Shown: positions 48,953-57,341 of the stretch, in pieces | Layout of the letters: each line of letters starts with the position of its first letter | Position numbering within the stretch: the first letter of the stretch is position 1 | Source: JABFXX01 sp964419605 | GTDB lineage: Bacteria > Myxococcota_A > Polyangia > Haliangiales > Haliangiaceae | NCBI GenBank assembly: GCA_964419605.1 | Contig: CAYQQM010000003.1 | Location: 42,549 to 106,548, forward strand | Length of the DNA stretch: 64,000 bases | Direction: 5' to 3' | Notes under the pieces: generated by a model | The model's database searches: none | The model's input: the letters and a program-made list of their open reading frames with translations, nothing else | What the model was told of the DNA's origin: nothing | Position numbers and translations under genes: made by a program

Positions 48953-49192
48953 GAGAAACCGCCACGAAACTAAGGGAAAACCTGAGCAGCGTCGTCACCT
49001 GCTCTGAGACGGGTCGGCGTACGTCTCCGGTGGGCAGAGTGTAATGTGCTCGAGGCCGTCCATCGCGTCATCACCGCGCCTAGCTGTCGTCCCGTTCGCC
49101 CACCTTGTCTTCGGCGGTGGTCGATCCTCCGCAACGTGTTCCGCACCTCCCTCGCGAAAGACCTCATGCTTCCGACGACTACTCTGTATTTA

Positions 49193-49207
49193 CTGTCGCT
49201 ACGACAG
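49193..49207 (+). promoter_or_regulatory. 15-bp palindrome just before a small gene
   Basis: CTGTCG and CGACAG flank CTA immediately upstream (2 bases) of the ATG at 49210. It could be an operator or affect translation. The rest of the 257-bp gap 48953-49209 shows nothing recognisable. Confidence 0.3.
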
Positions 49208-49209
49208 AA

Positions 49210-49431
49210 ATGAACGGATCATCGGCGGAGGAACTGTCTCAGCTATCCGAGGAGCAGCGCCAGTGGGTCTTCGAGCACGAAGACTTGTGGCGCCGTGCCC
49301 ACGAGATCGTAAGGCACCATCCCGATCTGGATACGTCAGGCGTGTACCATGTTCTGTGCAACCTTCGTCGTACCCCAGGGCAGCGCTTGAAAAGAGGCCT
49401 TCGTGGAAGACTCCGTCCTGACCGACGTTGA
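49210..49431 (+). CDS. Small conserved-looking protein, 73 residues
   Basis: This short acidic-to-basic protein contains SEEQRQWVFEHEDLWRRAHE and a basic C-terminus (LKRGLRGRLRPDRR). It is predicted helical, and similar small proteins of unknown function are common in myxobacteria by pattern, but no named family is recognised. The start at 49210 is preferred because the upstream frame (to 49105) is low-quality. A short palindrome directly precedes the start codon. Confidence 0.5.
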   Translation: MNGSSAEELSQLSEEQRQWVFEHEDLWRRAHEIVRHHPDLDTSGVYHVLCNLRRTPGQRLKRGLRGRLRPDRR

Positions 49432-49439
49432 GTACCGCG

Positions 49440-49793
49440 TTACGGCCCCGGTGGCTGCGGCACAGGAGGAATGGCAACGGATTCGGCGCGCATCATCGCA
49501 ACTTCGCGCGTTAGCTCCGTTACTTGGCGCTGCAGCTCGACGAACTTCGTGTAGTAGTGCAGCAGCACGAACATCACCGCGACGATGGCGATGTAAAATA
49601 CCAAGTCGGCGCCGCGACCTACCCCGACGAGAATCGCTGCGCCCTGTGTCAGATCGGGAAAGATGACAGCGATCGCTCCGACGGCGAGTAGCAAGAACAC
49701 CGTCATGATATGCAGCGGCAACCGACTGCGACGAATAAAGATGAACCAACCGCTCGCAGCCAAGCCGAGGAGGAGGACGATGCGGATGATCAT
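49440..49793 (-). CDS. DUF2304 membrane protein
   Basis: This 117-residue protein has three hydrophobic segments (IIRIVLLLGLAASGWFIF, IMTVFLLLAVGAIAVIF and LVFYIAIVAVMFVLLHYY) followed by a charged tail with LQRQVTELTREVAMM. It matches DUF2304, small membrane proteins almost always encoded next to GT2 glycosyltransferases. Here it overlaps the GT2 gene by four bases (ATGA), suggesting that the two work together on a polyprenyl-linked sugar at the membrane. Confidence 0.85.
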   Translation of the reverse strand: MIIRIVLLLGLAASGWFIFIRRSRLPLHIMTVFLLLAVGAIAVIFPDLTQGAAILVGVGRGADLVFYIAIVAVMFVLLHYYTKFVELQRQVTELTREVAMMRAESVAIPPVPQPPGP

Positions 49794-50473
49794 GATGCGC
49801 GAAAGAAATAATCGAACAGGATGCGGACCGCTTGAATGCCGCCTTGGCCTTTGCTCATCGAGTGATCGGTATATTTGATCGTCACAGGAACTTCGACGAG
49901 CGACAAGCCGCTGGTTCGGATGTTCCGCAGCAGCTCCGATGCGTGGGCCATTCGGTTTTGGGTAATGCGCAACGCGGGTGCAGCGGAGGCGCGAAACGCC
50001 CGTAAGCCGCAGTGCGCGTCGGTCAAGCGAATCCCCGACAGGCGATTGGAAACACCCGTGGCGGCGCGCAGCAAGGCCATACGCCGCGCCGATGCGCCTT
50101 CAACCCGGCCTAAGAACCGCGAGCCGAGCGCAATGTCGTGGGTGGCTAACGCGTCGACAAGCGGTCGAATATCAGCCGGGTCGTGCTGTCCGTCGGCGTC
50201 AAACGTTACGACCCCGCGCGCGCCTCGGCGAATCGCATAGTCGATCCCGGTCTGGAGCGCAGCCCCCTGCCCGAGGTTGACGCAATGCCGGAGCACGACA
50301 GCACCGGGGATCCGCGCTTGCTCGGCGGTGTCGTCGGACGACCCGTCGTCGACCACGATGGCCGACCAACCGCTGGCGACCACGCCGCGAACGACCTCGC
50401 GAATGACCTTCGCTTCGTTGTAGGCTGCAATGACGACCGAGGTCGGAGTCACGGGGCACTGGTTATATAGCAT
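49790..50473 (-). CDS. GT2 glycosyltransferase, dolichyl-phosphate mannose synthase-like
   Basis: This 227-residue GT-A enzyme has SVVIAAYNEAKVIREVV at the N-terminus, the nucleotide-binding VVDDGSSDDTAEQA, the metal-binding TFDADGQHDP, and DAHCGLRAFR. It lacks C-terminal membrane helices, consistent with a DPM1-type enzyme that transfers a sugar to polyprenyl phosphate. It overlaps the DUF2304 gene by four bases and begins the two-gene operon. Donor sugar and acceptor are not determined by these motifs. Confidence 0.9.
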   Translation of the reverse strand: MLYNQCPVTPTSVVIAAYNEAKVIREVVRGVVASGWSAIVVDDGSSDDTAEQARIPGAVVLRHCVNLGQGAALQTGIDYAIRRGARGVVTFDADGQHDPADIRPLVDALATHDIALGSRFLGRVEGASARRMALLRAATGVSNRLSGIRLTDAHCGLRAFRASAAPALRITQNRMAHASELLRNIRTSGLSLVEVPVTIKYTDHSMSKGQGGIQAVRILFDYFFRAS

Positions 50474-50540
50474 CCGCTGGGCGACGAGTAGAACTAAAGC
50501 ACATAGGGCATGTGTTCTCGTGGTATAGGCGTAATTGGGT

Positions 50541-52049
50541 ATGGATCTCGCTGCGCCGCGTCTCGCAAAGGTGCTGGGCTCGATCGCTGTGGCGGCGGGC
50601 CTTGCGTTTAGTGCTCCCGCACAAGCGGAGCTCGTATACGAAGTTCACGTAGGAAATCGGCCCGCTGACGCCGACCGCTACATGGGACCATTGCGCGACG
50701 CCATGCGCGAATTGGGGGTCGGTGGTCCACATGAGATCGCTTCGAATTTCATCGCCGTACCCCGGCCCAGCGTCATCGATGCGAAAGTTGCAGCAGCGTA
50801 CATCGTGGACCAGATCGAGCTCGGCTACCGAGCGGTATTGCAGGGCCGAGATTTTAAGGCCGCCAGCCAAACGTTGGCGAGCGCGCTTCGCCTAGCGCAC
50901 GAAAATCCGGGAGTATTCCTCGGCGACGCGAACCTTCGCACCGAGATTACACGCGCCCTTGTCGCGCTCGGGGTTAGTCTCAATCGGACCGGCGAGCTAG
51001 CTGGAGCGAAAGAAGCGTTCACCGACCTTTCGCGCATGCTGGGTGCCCAGCCATTGCGCGGCTATGGCCGCGAAGCAGAGCGGCTCTACGACGCGGTCAA
51101 CACCGGATTGGCCAAAGGTCCTCGAGGACGGCTGTCGATTTCGGTCAGCCCGAGCGATGCACAAGTGTACGTGAACGACGAAGGCACAAGTCGAGGCAAC
51201 CGGTTTAGCGCGGAGATGATTCCTGGCCGGCATCGGTTTGTCGTCGCCATGCGAGATCGCTCGTTGTCGTACGAGGTGAACGTGGACCCCAACAAAGAAA
51301 CCGCCCTCGAACTGGACTGGGAATTCGAACAATCACTGGTGGTGTCCGAGAGCTGGGTGGGGTTCCGGCTGCGCACTCCTCTCGATCGCGCTCGGTCGCT
51401 CGCATTTGCCAAGTCGTTTCTGAGCCGGTCGTCTCGAATCGAGCGCGACACAACGGCGATCGCGTTGCGCCTCGACAAGGTGTGCGGTCGACCCGCGCTG
51501 GTCGGTGTGCGCTACAACTTCGTCGCAAAGTCGCAACAGGTCAGCGGCACGGTGCTACTCGGCAAACAAGACGAACTTAAGCTGCGGACGTTGGCTCGAT
51601 TTCTGGTCAGAGATCAAACGTCCCCCGAGGTCTTCACCGGGGATCAAGAGATCCCTTGCACGGGGGTCGCTCGCGCGCCCGCCTCTGACGCAGCCCCAGC
51701 TCCCGCTTCCACCGATTCGGAGTCCGAGCCGTCCGATAACGTCATTGAGCGCCGCAGTGGAGGGCCCAAATGGCCCGCGTACGTCAGCGGCGTTTTGGGT
51801 CTGGGCGCCATTGGGCTCGGTGCATACATGATTTACCTCGATGGCAAAGGCACGTGCCCGGGCGATCCGCTGGACTGCGGGGACAATTACAAAACCGCAA
51901 CTGTTGGCTGGGCAACCGGAGCAACAGGAGCTGCCTTGGTAGGATTCGCGGTCATTTGGTACGTCACCCATCGCGGGTCGTCGTCGACGTCCGTGGCTGT
52001 GTCTCCAACCAACGGTGGGGCAACCGCTGTCGTTATGGCTCGGTTTTAG
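50541..52049 (+). CDS. PEGA-domain protein with two membrane segments at the C-terminus
   Basis: This 502-residue protein has a signal peptide (AVAAGLAFSAPAQAE) and a periplasmic region with TPR-like helices (about 85-190). A PEGA repeat follows (about 200-265, GRLSISVSPSDAQVYVNDEG and AEMIPGRHRFVVAM), then further beta-rich sequence. A Ser/Pro/Ala linker leads to two hydrophobic helices (WPAYVSGVLGLGAIGLGAYM and VGWATGATGAALVGFAVIWY). This is a common myxobacterial cell-envelope architecture of unknown function. The ATG at 50541 is preferred over the TTG at 50535. Confidence 0.75.
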   Translation: MDLAAPRLAKVLGSIAVAAGLAFSAPAQAELVYEVHVGNRPADADRYMGPLRDAMRELGVGGPHEIASNFIAVPRPSVIDAKVAAAYIVDQIELGYRAVLQGRDFKAASQTLASALRLAHENPGVFLGDANLRTEITRALVALGVSLNRTGELAGAKEAFTDLSRMLGAQPLRGYGREAERLYDAVNTGLAKGPRGRLSISVSPSDAQVYVNDEGTSRGNRFSAEMIPGRHRFVVAMRDRSLSYEVNVDPNKETALELDWEFEQSLVVSESWVGFRLRTPLDRARSLAFAKSFLSRSSRIERDTTAIALRLDKVCGRPALVGVRYNFVAKSQQVSGTVLLGKQDELKLRTLARFLVRDQTSPEVFTGDQEIPCTGVARAPASDAAPAPASTDSESEPSDNVIERRSGGPKWPAYVSGVLGLGAIGLGAYMIYLDGKGTCPGDPLDCGDNYKTATVGWATGATGAALVGFAVIWYVTHRGSSSTSVAVSPTNGGATAVVMARF

Positions 52050-52052
52050 ATA

Positions 52053-52304
52053 CTAGCTGTCAAGCCGTGCGCGCCGGCGGTGGTTCCACCACAGCGCACC
52101 GGCGAGCAACACTAGGCCCGCGCCAACCCACATAGGGCGGCGATCTGTAGTCGGGGTACCGGATGGAATGGAGATCGGCGGTAGTGGAGGGCGACGACTT
52201 TCCGACATCGTGGGCAATTCGTAGCTAGGCCGAACGACTGGCTCGGCGGATCCAATGGAAGCGGATGCAATCACCAGCGCGATTCCCACCCCACGGACGT
52301 TCAT
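52053..52304 (-). CDS. Small protein with a signal-like N-terminus and C-terminal membrane helix
   Basis: This 83-residue protein has an N-terminal hydrophobic segment (GVGIALVIASASIGSAE), a Pro-rich middle (RPPLPPISIPSGTP) and a C-terminal helix (MWVGAGLVLLAGALWW) followed by a basic tail, giving an MYXO-CTERM/PEP-CTERM-like tripartite look without the diagnostic cysteines. Function is unknown. It overlaps the upstream gene 52301-52801 by four bases. Confidence 0.5.
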   Translation of the reverse strand: MNVRGVGIALVIASASIGSAEPVVRPSYELPTMSESRRPPLPPISIPSGTPTTDRRPMWVGAGLVLLAGALWWNHRRRARLDS

Positions 52305-52801
52305 CGCACCACGTCCGTGAACTTGGCGCAGGCCGCCGCGCATAAAGTTGGTTCGCGCTGGTTCCACGCGCAGGTCACAACATCCATCTCGCCGGTTTGC
52401 ATGAGCGCCGCGCGTAGTGTGCCTCGATACAGCGCTTTTGCAAATTCAATTGCCACCACGGCGCGCGAGCCGGCTACCGGCGCTGCGACATCGCGAACCT
52501 CGATTCCTGCACCCTTGATGCTCGCGACCAACTGCCGGACAACCTGATCCAACTGCAACGCGGGGCCAGTAATCCGTAGCCAAACCGCGTAGCATCCGAG
52601 CGAGGGTTCGCTCCAGCCCTTGCTCGCCGTCACTTTAGCGTGGGTGGTTCCTGCAGCGTTCGCTGTTGCCCTAGCAAGCTCTGGCGCGAGTCTCCACCCG
52701 GGCGGTGGCGCTCTGACCGGCTCTGGCAACGCCAGCGGTGAGCCAGAGGCCACGTCGGCTAGCGCAATCACAGCAAGCACCGTCAGCCGTAACATACCCA
52801 T
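52301..52801 (-). CDS. Exported protein of unknown function
   Basis: This protein of about 166 residues begins with a signal peptide (MLRLTVLAVIALADVASGS). The mature domain has PSLGCYAVWLRITGPALQLDQVVRQLVAS and VVTCAWNQREPTLCAAAC, with several cysteines that probably form disulfides. No family is recognised. Two starts are possible (52801 and 52795); both overlap the end of astA by 13-19 bp, so the three genes astA, this one and 52053-52304 are likely one transcript. A functional link to arginine metabolism is not apparent. Confidence 0.55.
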   Translation of the reverse strand: MGMLRLTVLAVIALADVASGSPLALPEPVRAPPPGWRLAPELARATANAAGTTHAKVTASKGWSEPSLGCYAVWLRITGPALQLDQVVRQLVASIKGAGIEVRDVAAPVAGSRAVVAIEFAKALYRGTLRAALMQTGEMDVVTCAWNQREPTLCAAACAKFTDVVR

Positions 52802-53802
52802 ATCGTTTCGCCTTCGCGCACGCCGAGCCGGTCGCACGCTTCAGCGGTAAGTTCCACCATGCCGTCCTGGATCCGGCCAATGCGGGTTCCGATCGCTCGA
52901 AATCCTGGTCGCGCCTCGGCAGCCTCGAGCCCTACGACTGCCCATTGCGTTGCATCAGGATCGCGCGTGCGCACAACGACTTCCGCCGCGTCGCGTACGA
53001 TCGCGATATCGTCGGTATTTGCGACGAAGTGGGGGCCGCCATCAAACGGATCGATCTGATGTGCATAGCCAAAACCGATCCTGCGCAACATCTTTTCGAC
53101 GCCTCGAGTTTGCTGTCCTACCCTGCCGATGATCGCCCGCACTTCCGCGGGCAGCAATTCTGTGTGGATCGGACTGTCCGGAAACAATGCGTGGATAAAC
53201 TCTTTATTGTCCTTCGACAGTCGGTCTGCCTCTTGATACGTCAGCCCCGTGAACTGGCGGCCAAGCGACTCCCAGAGGAGCGATGTTCCATCGGTAGCAA
53301 GCGGTGGCAGCAGTTCGGACAACACCTGATCGCGGAACACCGACCGGTGCATCCGGATAAACAGGAACCGCACATAGGAAAGGGCTTTGCCGAGCAAGTG
53401 GGGATGGTTGCGGTAGTCGGGCAACACGATGAGGCCCCCAATTTCCGTCGGACCGTTGTAGTTGTAGCCAATGCGCAGCGTTTGATGCACGAAGTAGCGG
53501 TCAAGCGTGACCGAGTAGCGCTCGTCATTTTCAACCCGAAAAAAAATGTGGGGCGCTCGCTTGGTTCCGTGCTGAGCGTAGATCATCGAGGTTCCGACGA
53601 TGCGTTTGGTGGACAGCTCCTCGAGCACAAACAGGAACTCTCGGTCGGCAATCGGAAGCTTTCCGGCAAACGACAGCTCGGAACGGTCGAGCAGCGCCTC
53701 GGTGCTGCCGCGGTCTGCGGGCAGGTTGACGGTGTTGAGATGCTCGGCGACCGCGAGTACTTGATCGGCATCTTCACGATATGACTGACGAATTACGAAC
53801 AA
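52783..53802 (-). CDS. astA: Arginine N-succinyltransferase
   Basis: This 339-residue enzyme matches AstA, which uses succinyl-CoA to succinylate arginine in the first step of the AST catabolic pathway. Family features include FVIRQSYREDADQVLAVAE, LLDRSELSFAG, REFLFVLEEL, the central TEIGGLIVLPDYRNHPH and FHALFPDSPIHTELLP-like segments. The length is right for the family. No other ast genes (astB, astC, astD, astE) are in the window, so the pathway is incomplete here or encoded elsewhere. The end overlaps the start of the following gene. Confidence 0.88.
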   Translation of the reverse strand: MFVIRQSYREDADQVLAVAEHLNTVNLPADRGSTEALLDRSELSFAGKLPIADREFLFVLEELSTKRIVGTSMIYAQHGTKRAPHIFFRVENDERYSVTLDRYFVHQTLRIGYNYNGPTEIGGLIVLPDYRNHPHLLGKALSYVRFLFIRMHRSVFRDQVLSELLPPLATDGTSLLWESLGRQFTGLTYQEADRLSKDNKEFIHALFPDSPIHTELLPAEVRAIIGRVGQQTRGVEKMLRRIGFGYAHQIDPFDGGPHFVANTDDIAIVRDAAEVVVRTRDPDATQWAVVGLEAAEARPGFRAIGTRIGRIQDGMVELTAEACDRLGVREGETIWVCYG

Positions 53803-53839
53803 GCTGCCCTCCGCCCGCTCGCAAGCCTATCACGCCGCT

Positions 53840-54730
53840 CTACGGCATCACAGCGGCGAGCCGAGCCGCCAGCCCATCGACGTTGGGCGCAGCGATGGCG
53901 ATCCAGTCGGCCAGGCCCTGCGGCAACCGCTCGATTGCAAGCTCATATCCGTGGACAAAACGGATTCGGCGCTTGTGTACTGCCGCTCGCCGCGCATTCT
54001 CCGCTTCGATCCAGTCGAGGATGGCAGGCAACGCTTCCACGGTCGCTTTTTTTACGTCGTGAAGCAGGAGCACGTTGCGCCCGGTCATCTTCTCGAGTTG
54101 CCTTTGCACATGGCCGCGTATTCTCGGCGCGTTGCCACCCTTCCAGTCTTGGGGATCGATGTCCCAGTGGAAATGCACGAGATTGCGCTCTGCCAGCAGC
54201 TTATCGACGCGCGCACACCGGACGCCGTAAGGCGCGCGGAACCACGTCGGCGGGAATCCCATGACCTTTTCGATCACCGCTTTGCCGTCGTCGATTTCAC
54301 GCGCCGCCCGGTCATCGCCTTTCACACGGCACAGGTCTTTGTGCGTCATGGTGTGATTCGCCAGAATGTGCCCTTCGCGCAACATGCGCTGGATGATCGG
54401 CTCGGCCTGCTTTTGCTTGGCCATGTCTCCCACAAGGAAAAACACGGCGCGAATCCGGTGTTTGGCGAGCACGTCGAGCACCGCCGGAGTCGTTCTCGGA
54501 TTTGGGCCGTCGTCGAACGTCAGCACAAGCTCGGGGTCTCCGGACATCGTAGGACCTGCCGCGGGTCCCGGCCACCCTCGACGGTGGGCGCGAGGCGGCG
54601 CCAAATGAGCTACATCCGGATCAGGGGCAGAATCCCCCGGGTTCGGCTCCGGAGCCGACGTTGCACTTGCCGACAATATCGCGAGCAACAGAATGGACGC
54701 GGTCGCGGACCTCACGCTTTGTCCTAGCAT
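53840..54730 (-). CDS. Polysaccharide deacetylase (NodB-type)
   Basis: This protein of about 296 residues has a signal peptide and a Pro-rich linker, then a NodB deacetylase domain. The catalytic motifs are visible in order: MT1 LTFDDGPNP, MT2 HTMTHKDL with two metal His residues, MT3 FRAPYGVRC, MT4 HWDIDPQDW, and MT5 LLHDVKKATVEAL. It should remove acetyl groups from chitin-like or peptidoglycan sugars in the periplasm. I chose the ATG at 54730 (MLGQSVR) rather than 54754, because it begins the signal peptide. It lies 37 bp upstream of astA. Confidence 0.9.
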   Translation of the reverse strand: MLGQSVRSATASILLLAILSASATSAPEPNPGDSAPDPDVAHLAPPRAHRRGWPGPAAGPTMSGDPELVLTFDDGPNPRTTPAVLDVLAKHRIRAVFFLVGDMAKQKQAEPIIQRMLREGHILANHTMTHKDLCRVKGDDRAAREIDDGKAVIEKVMGFPPTWFRAPYGVRCARVDKLLAERNLVHFHWDIDPQDWKGGNAPRIRGHVQRQLEKMTGRNVLLLHDVKKATVEALPAILDWIEAENARRAAVHKRRIRFVHGYELAIERLPQGLADWIAIAAPNVDGLAARLAAVMP

Positions 54731-54846
54731 GTCGCTGCGCGCATAAGACATCAATATAATTAAATAAAATAATCAGCAACAATCGAGCCGGGGTACCGAT
54801 AACAGGGCCATGACCCACCCCGAATTCCACCGATCAGCAACACGTC

Positions 54847-54934
54847 GTTCGATCTCCGCACTCCCTCGGGAGTGCTGTGACCCTTGGCGATCGCTGCCGT
54901 GCTGCGCACCCCGGCCGAGCCGGGGTTATCGATC
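54847..54934 (+). repeat. Double-hairpin palindromic repeat, copy 3 (with insertion)
   Basis: This copy has GCACTCCC/GGGAGTGC with a two-base loop and CCCCGGC/GCCGGGG around CGA, matching copies 1 and 2. It has a 4-bp and a 3-bp deletion near its left end, and a 27-bp insertion between the hairpins flanked by a repeated GTGCTG. It lies about 30 bp upstream of the lipoprotein gene at 54966. The AT-rich gap 54755-54846 shows nothing else. Confidence 0.8.
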
Positions 54935-54965
54935 TCCCTCCGCATTCCCGCTACCATCAGCCTCC

Positions 54966-57323
54966 ATGAGGGTATGCCTGTTGAGCCTGAGTTTTGTGCT
55001 CGCAGCGTGCGGGGGTATGTCCGGGTCCAGCGACCAGCCAACACCGTCGCGAATCGAAACGGCGATCGCGCCGCAGCCGCTGGTTGCCGGCGACACTGCA
55101 ACTGTGACCTGCACGGTCTACGATACTGCGGGCGATGTGATCGATGGCGCCCAGCCCACGCTAATCATCGTTCCAGACGATCCAGGCACCACCGTCTCCG
55201 GGCTCAAGGTTGCGATTCGCCGCGCCGGATTGTATTCGGTTCAATGCGTCCTACCTGAGCTGCAGGGCGATTCGGCGCGATTCGACGTTGTGCATGCGCC
55301 CGCAGCAAAACTCGCGATCGGCAGGGTGCCGGATCGAAAAATCTATCCGATCAACAGCGTCATCGCGATCACTCACGTGGTTACCGATCCGTTCGGCAAT
55401 CCGATTCCAGACGCAATCGTGGCCATGTCCAGCTCGCCGGTGCTCGGCGTTGGCCCAACCGCAACACCGTCGCCAACCTCGTTTAGCTACGGCAGCGAGG
55501 GGCGTTATCGCGTTGCCGCCCAAGTTACTTCGCCGACCCAAGATACGACGCCGGTGACCGCCTCCTTGGATATTGTCGTGAATCAGAGCGGCCCCATGAT
55601 CACCTGCGGCTCACCGGCCGATGGATCCATGTTGGACATCGCCGCGGGCGCGCCGCTCACGTTCACTGGCACCGCGTCCGACTTGAACGACACCATGTCG
55701 GTCACCGTGAACGGCTCGCCGGTATCGGTGTCAGGATCCGGTGCGTTTTCGGCGCCGATGACCGCCCGATTTGGCATCAACTTCGTGGAGGTCGTCGCCA
55801 CCGACGGCTTCGGCGTTGAAACGGCAAAGGTCTGCACGTTTCTCGCGGCGTCGCAGTGGGCCAGTCCGACCGATGGCTACCGAGACACCGTGTCGCTGCG
55901 CCTCAACCAGGCGGCAATCGACGACGGGGATCGAAACGGCGGCATCGATTCATTCGGCGATATCTTGTTTGCCGTAGCGAATTCCGAAGGACTTTACGCG
56001 GCGCTGGACCAGTCGTTGACCTCGGCGAATCCACTCAAAGCTCCAGCGTGCGATCGCCAGGTATGCACGTTCCTCGGTTGTATCTGCTATTTCCGCAGCG
56101 GCATCGAGTACCGCCGGTTGCGCATCGACGGGCCTAATACAAATGGCTTATCCCTCGTAAGCGATGGCATCGCTGCGACTGCGCAGATCAACGGGATTCA
56201 CATCGAGCTGCGCATTGGTGGCAGCGCCGGACCGTTCCCATTCGATACAACCGGCAACGTCGACATTTCACACCTGAGCGTGGCTGTTACCCTCGATCCC
56301 ACTGCGGTAGACGGAAAGCCTCACATCTCGCTTCGGCCGGGAACCGTGTCGACCAACGTTGGCGCCGTAGCGACGAATTTTGATGGAATCGACGGATGGC
56401 TCATCAACAACATCGTTGTGCCGCTGGCGCAGGGTCCGCTGCGCAACGCGATGAGTGCGCGGGTGGAAGAGTTTGTCACTGGCAACTTCAACGGTGTTCT
56501 CGACGGGGTGGTCAGCAACCTCGATGTAGCCAACCTTGGTGCCAACATCCACATACCTCGACTCGACAGCGGAACTGTCGCACTTCAGCTAGGCCTTGGA
56601 CTCAGCACGCTATCGACCATGCCCCATCGACTGCTTTTGGGTCTCGCAACACAATTCACCGCACCACGAGCGAACGGCTTTGCCACGCGCGGCATCGCCA
56701 TCCCCAGCGGCCCAGTCCTCGCCGACCCGGAGACTACGCAGCGCGCCGCGATTGCTGCGCACATTGGATTGCTCAATCAAGCGTTGCATGCGCTGTGGAG
56801 AGCGGACTATTTTGCTGCCAGCATCGACGGGGAAACTCTAGGTCCTGACGCCGCCGGATTTATGCTCCGCGTCACGTCGCGATTGCCGCCCGTAGCGAGC
56901 TTTTCAAAGTCGAGCCAAATCGAACTGGCGCTGGGAGCCATCGACGTAGCGGTGGATGCGCCTTCGCTTCCGCTACACGCGACGATCACGTTGGGTGCGC
57001 GTGCCCACACCGCGGTAACCCTGGTCGGGGATGCGCTCCGCTTCTCCAACATCGTCATCGACGAGGTCTATTTCAGTAGCGATTCGTTGTCGCTGAGCGA
57101 AATGCGGCAGATGCAGCTCGAAATCCAGTTGCAGCAGCTCGCTCAGAAACTCATCGACACGTCGCTCAACAATGCTCTCCCCGCGCTGCCAATTCCGAGA
57201 TTCGCAATCCCCGCTTCTCTTGCGCAGTATGGCATCCCGATGGGCCACCTTGGCATTGACACTCCATCGTTTGCCTTGGCTCCACCGCACTTTCGGCTCA
57301 GCGGCAGCCTTTCGATTCGCTAG
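54966..57323 (+). CDS. Large lipoprotein, unknown function
   Basis: This 785-residue protein begins with a signal peptide and lipobox (SLSFVLAACGG). The first 290 residues look like immunoglobulin-like or Big-type beta domains (DTATVTCTVYDTAGDVI; ITHVVTDPFGNPIPDA; PLTFTGTASDLNDTMSVTVNG). The C-terminal 480 residues have repeated amphipathic strands (NGIHIELRIGGSAGPFPFD, ADYFAASIDGETLGPD, LSLSEMRQMQLEIQLQQLA) and could be a lipid-binding TULIP-like fold, but this is only an impression. The start at 54966 directly precedes the signal peptide; an upstream open frame reads through repeat copy 3. Confidence 0.65.
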   Translation: MRVCLLSLSFVLAACGGMSGSSDQPTPSRIETAIAPQPLVAGDTATVTCTVYDTAGDVIDGAQPTLIIVPDDPGTTVSGLKVAIRRAGLYSVQCVLPELQGDSARFDVVHAPAAKLAIGRVPDRKIYPINSVIAITHVVTDPFGNPIPDAIVAMSSSPVLGVGPTATPSPTSFSYGSEGRYRVAAQVTSPTQDTTPVTASLDIVVNQSGPMITCGSPADGSMLDIAAGAPLTFTGTASDLNDTMSVTVNGSPVSVSGSGAFSAPMTARFGINFVEVVATDGFGVETAKVCTFLAASQWASPTDGYRDTVSLRLNQAAIDDGDRNGGIDSFGDILFAVANSEGLYAALDQSLTSANPLKAPACDRQVCTFLGCICYFRSGIEYRRLRIDGPNTNGLSLVSDGIAATAQINGIHIELRIGGSAGPFPFDTTGNVDISHLSVAVTLDPTAVDGKPHISLRPGTVSTNVGAVATNFDGIDGWLINNIVVPLAQGPLRNAMSARVEEFVTGNFNGVLDGVVSNLDVANLGANIHIPRLDSGTVALQLGLGLSTLSTMPHRLLLGLATQFTAPRANGFATRGIAIPSGPVLADPETTQRAAIAAHIGLLNQALHALWRADYFAASIDGETLGPDAAGFMLRVTSRLPPVASFSKSSQIELALGAIDVAVDAPSLPLHATITLGARAHTAVTLVGDALRFSNIVIDEVYFSSDSLSLSEMRQMQLEIQLQQLAQKLIDTSLNNALPALPIPRFAIPASLAQYGIPMGHLGIDTPSFALAPPHFRLSGSLSIR

Positions 57324-57341
57324 GAAAAGGCGTCTCAAACT

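Noticed and set aside
54786..54799. GCCGGGGTACCGAT near 54786 looked like a partial fourth copy of the palindromic repeat.
   Set aside because: Only one arm is present and the ATCGAT end is disrupted, so the resemblance may be chance.
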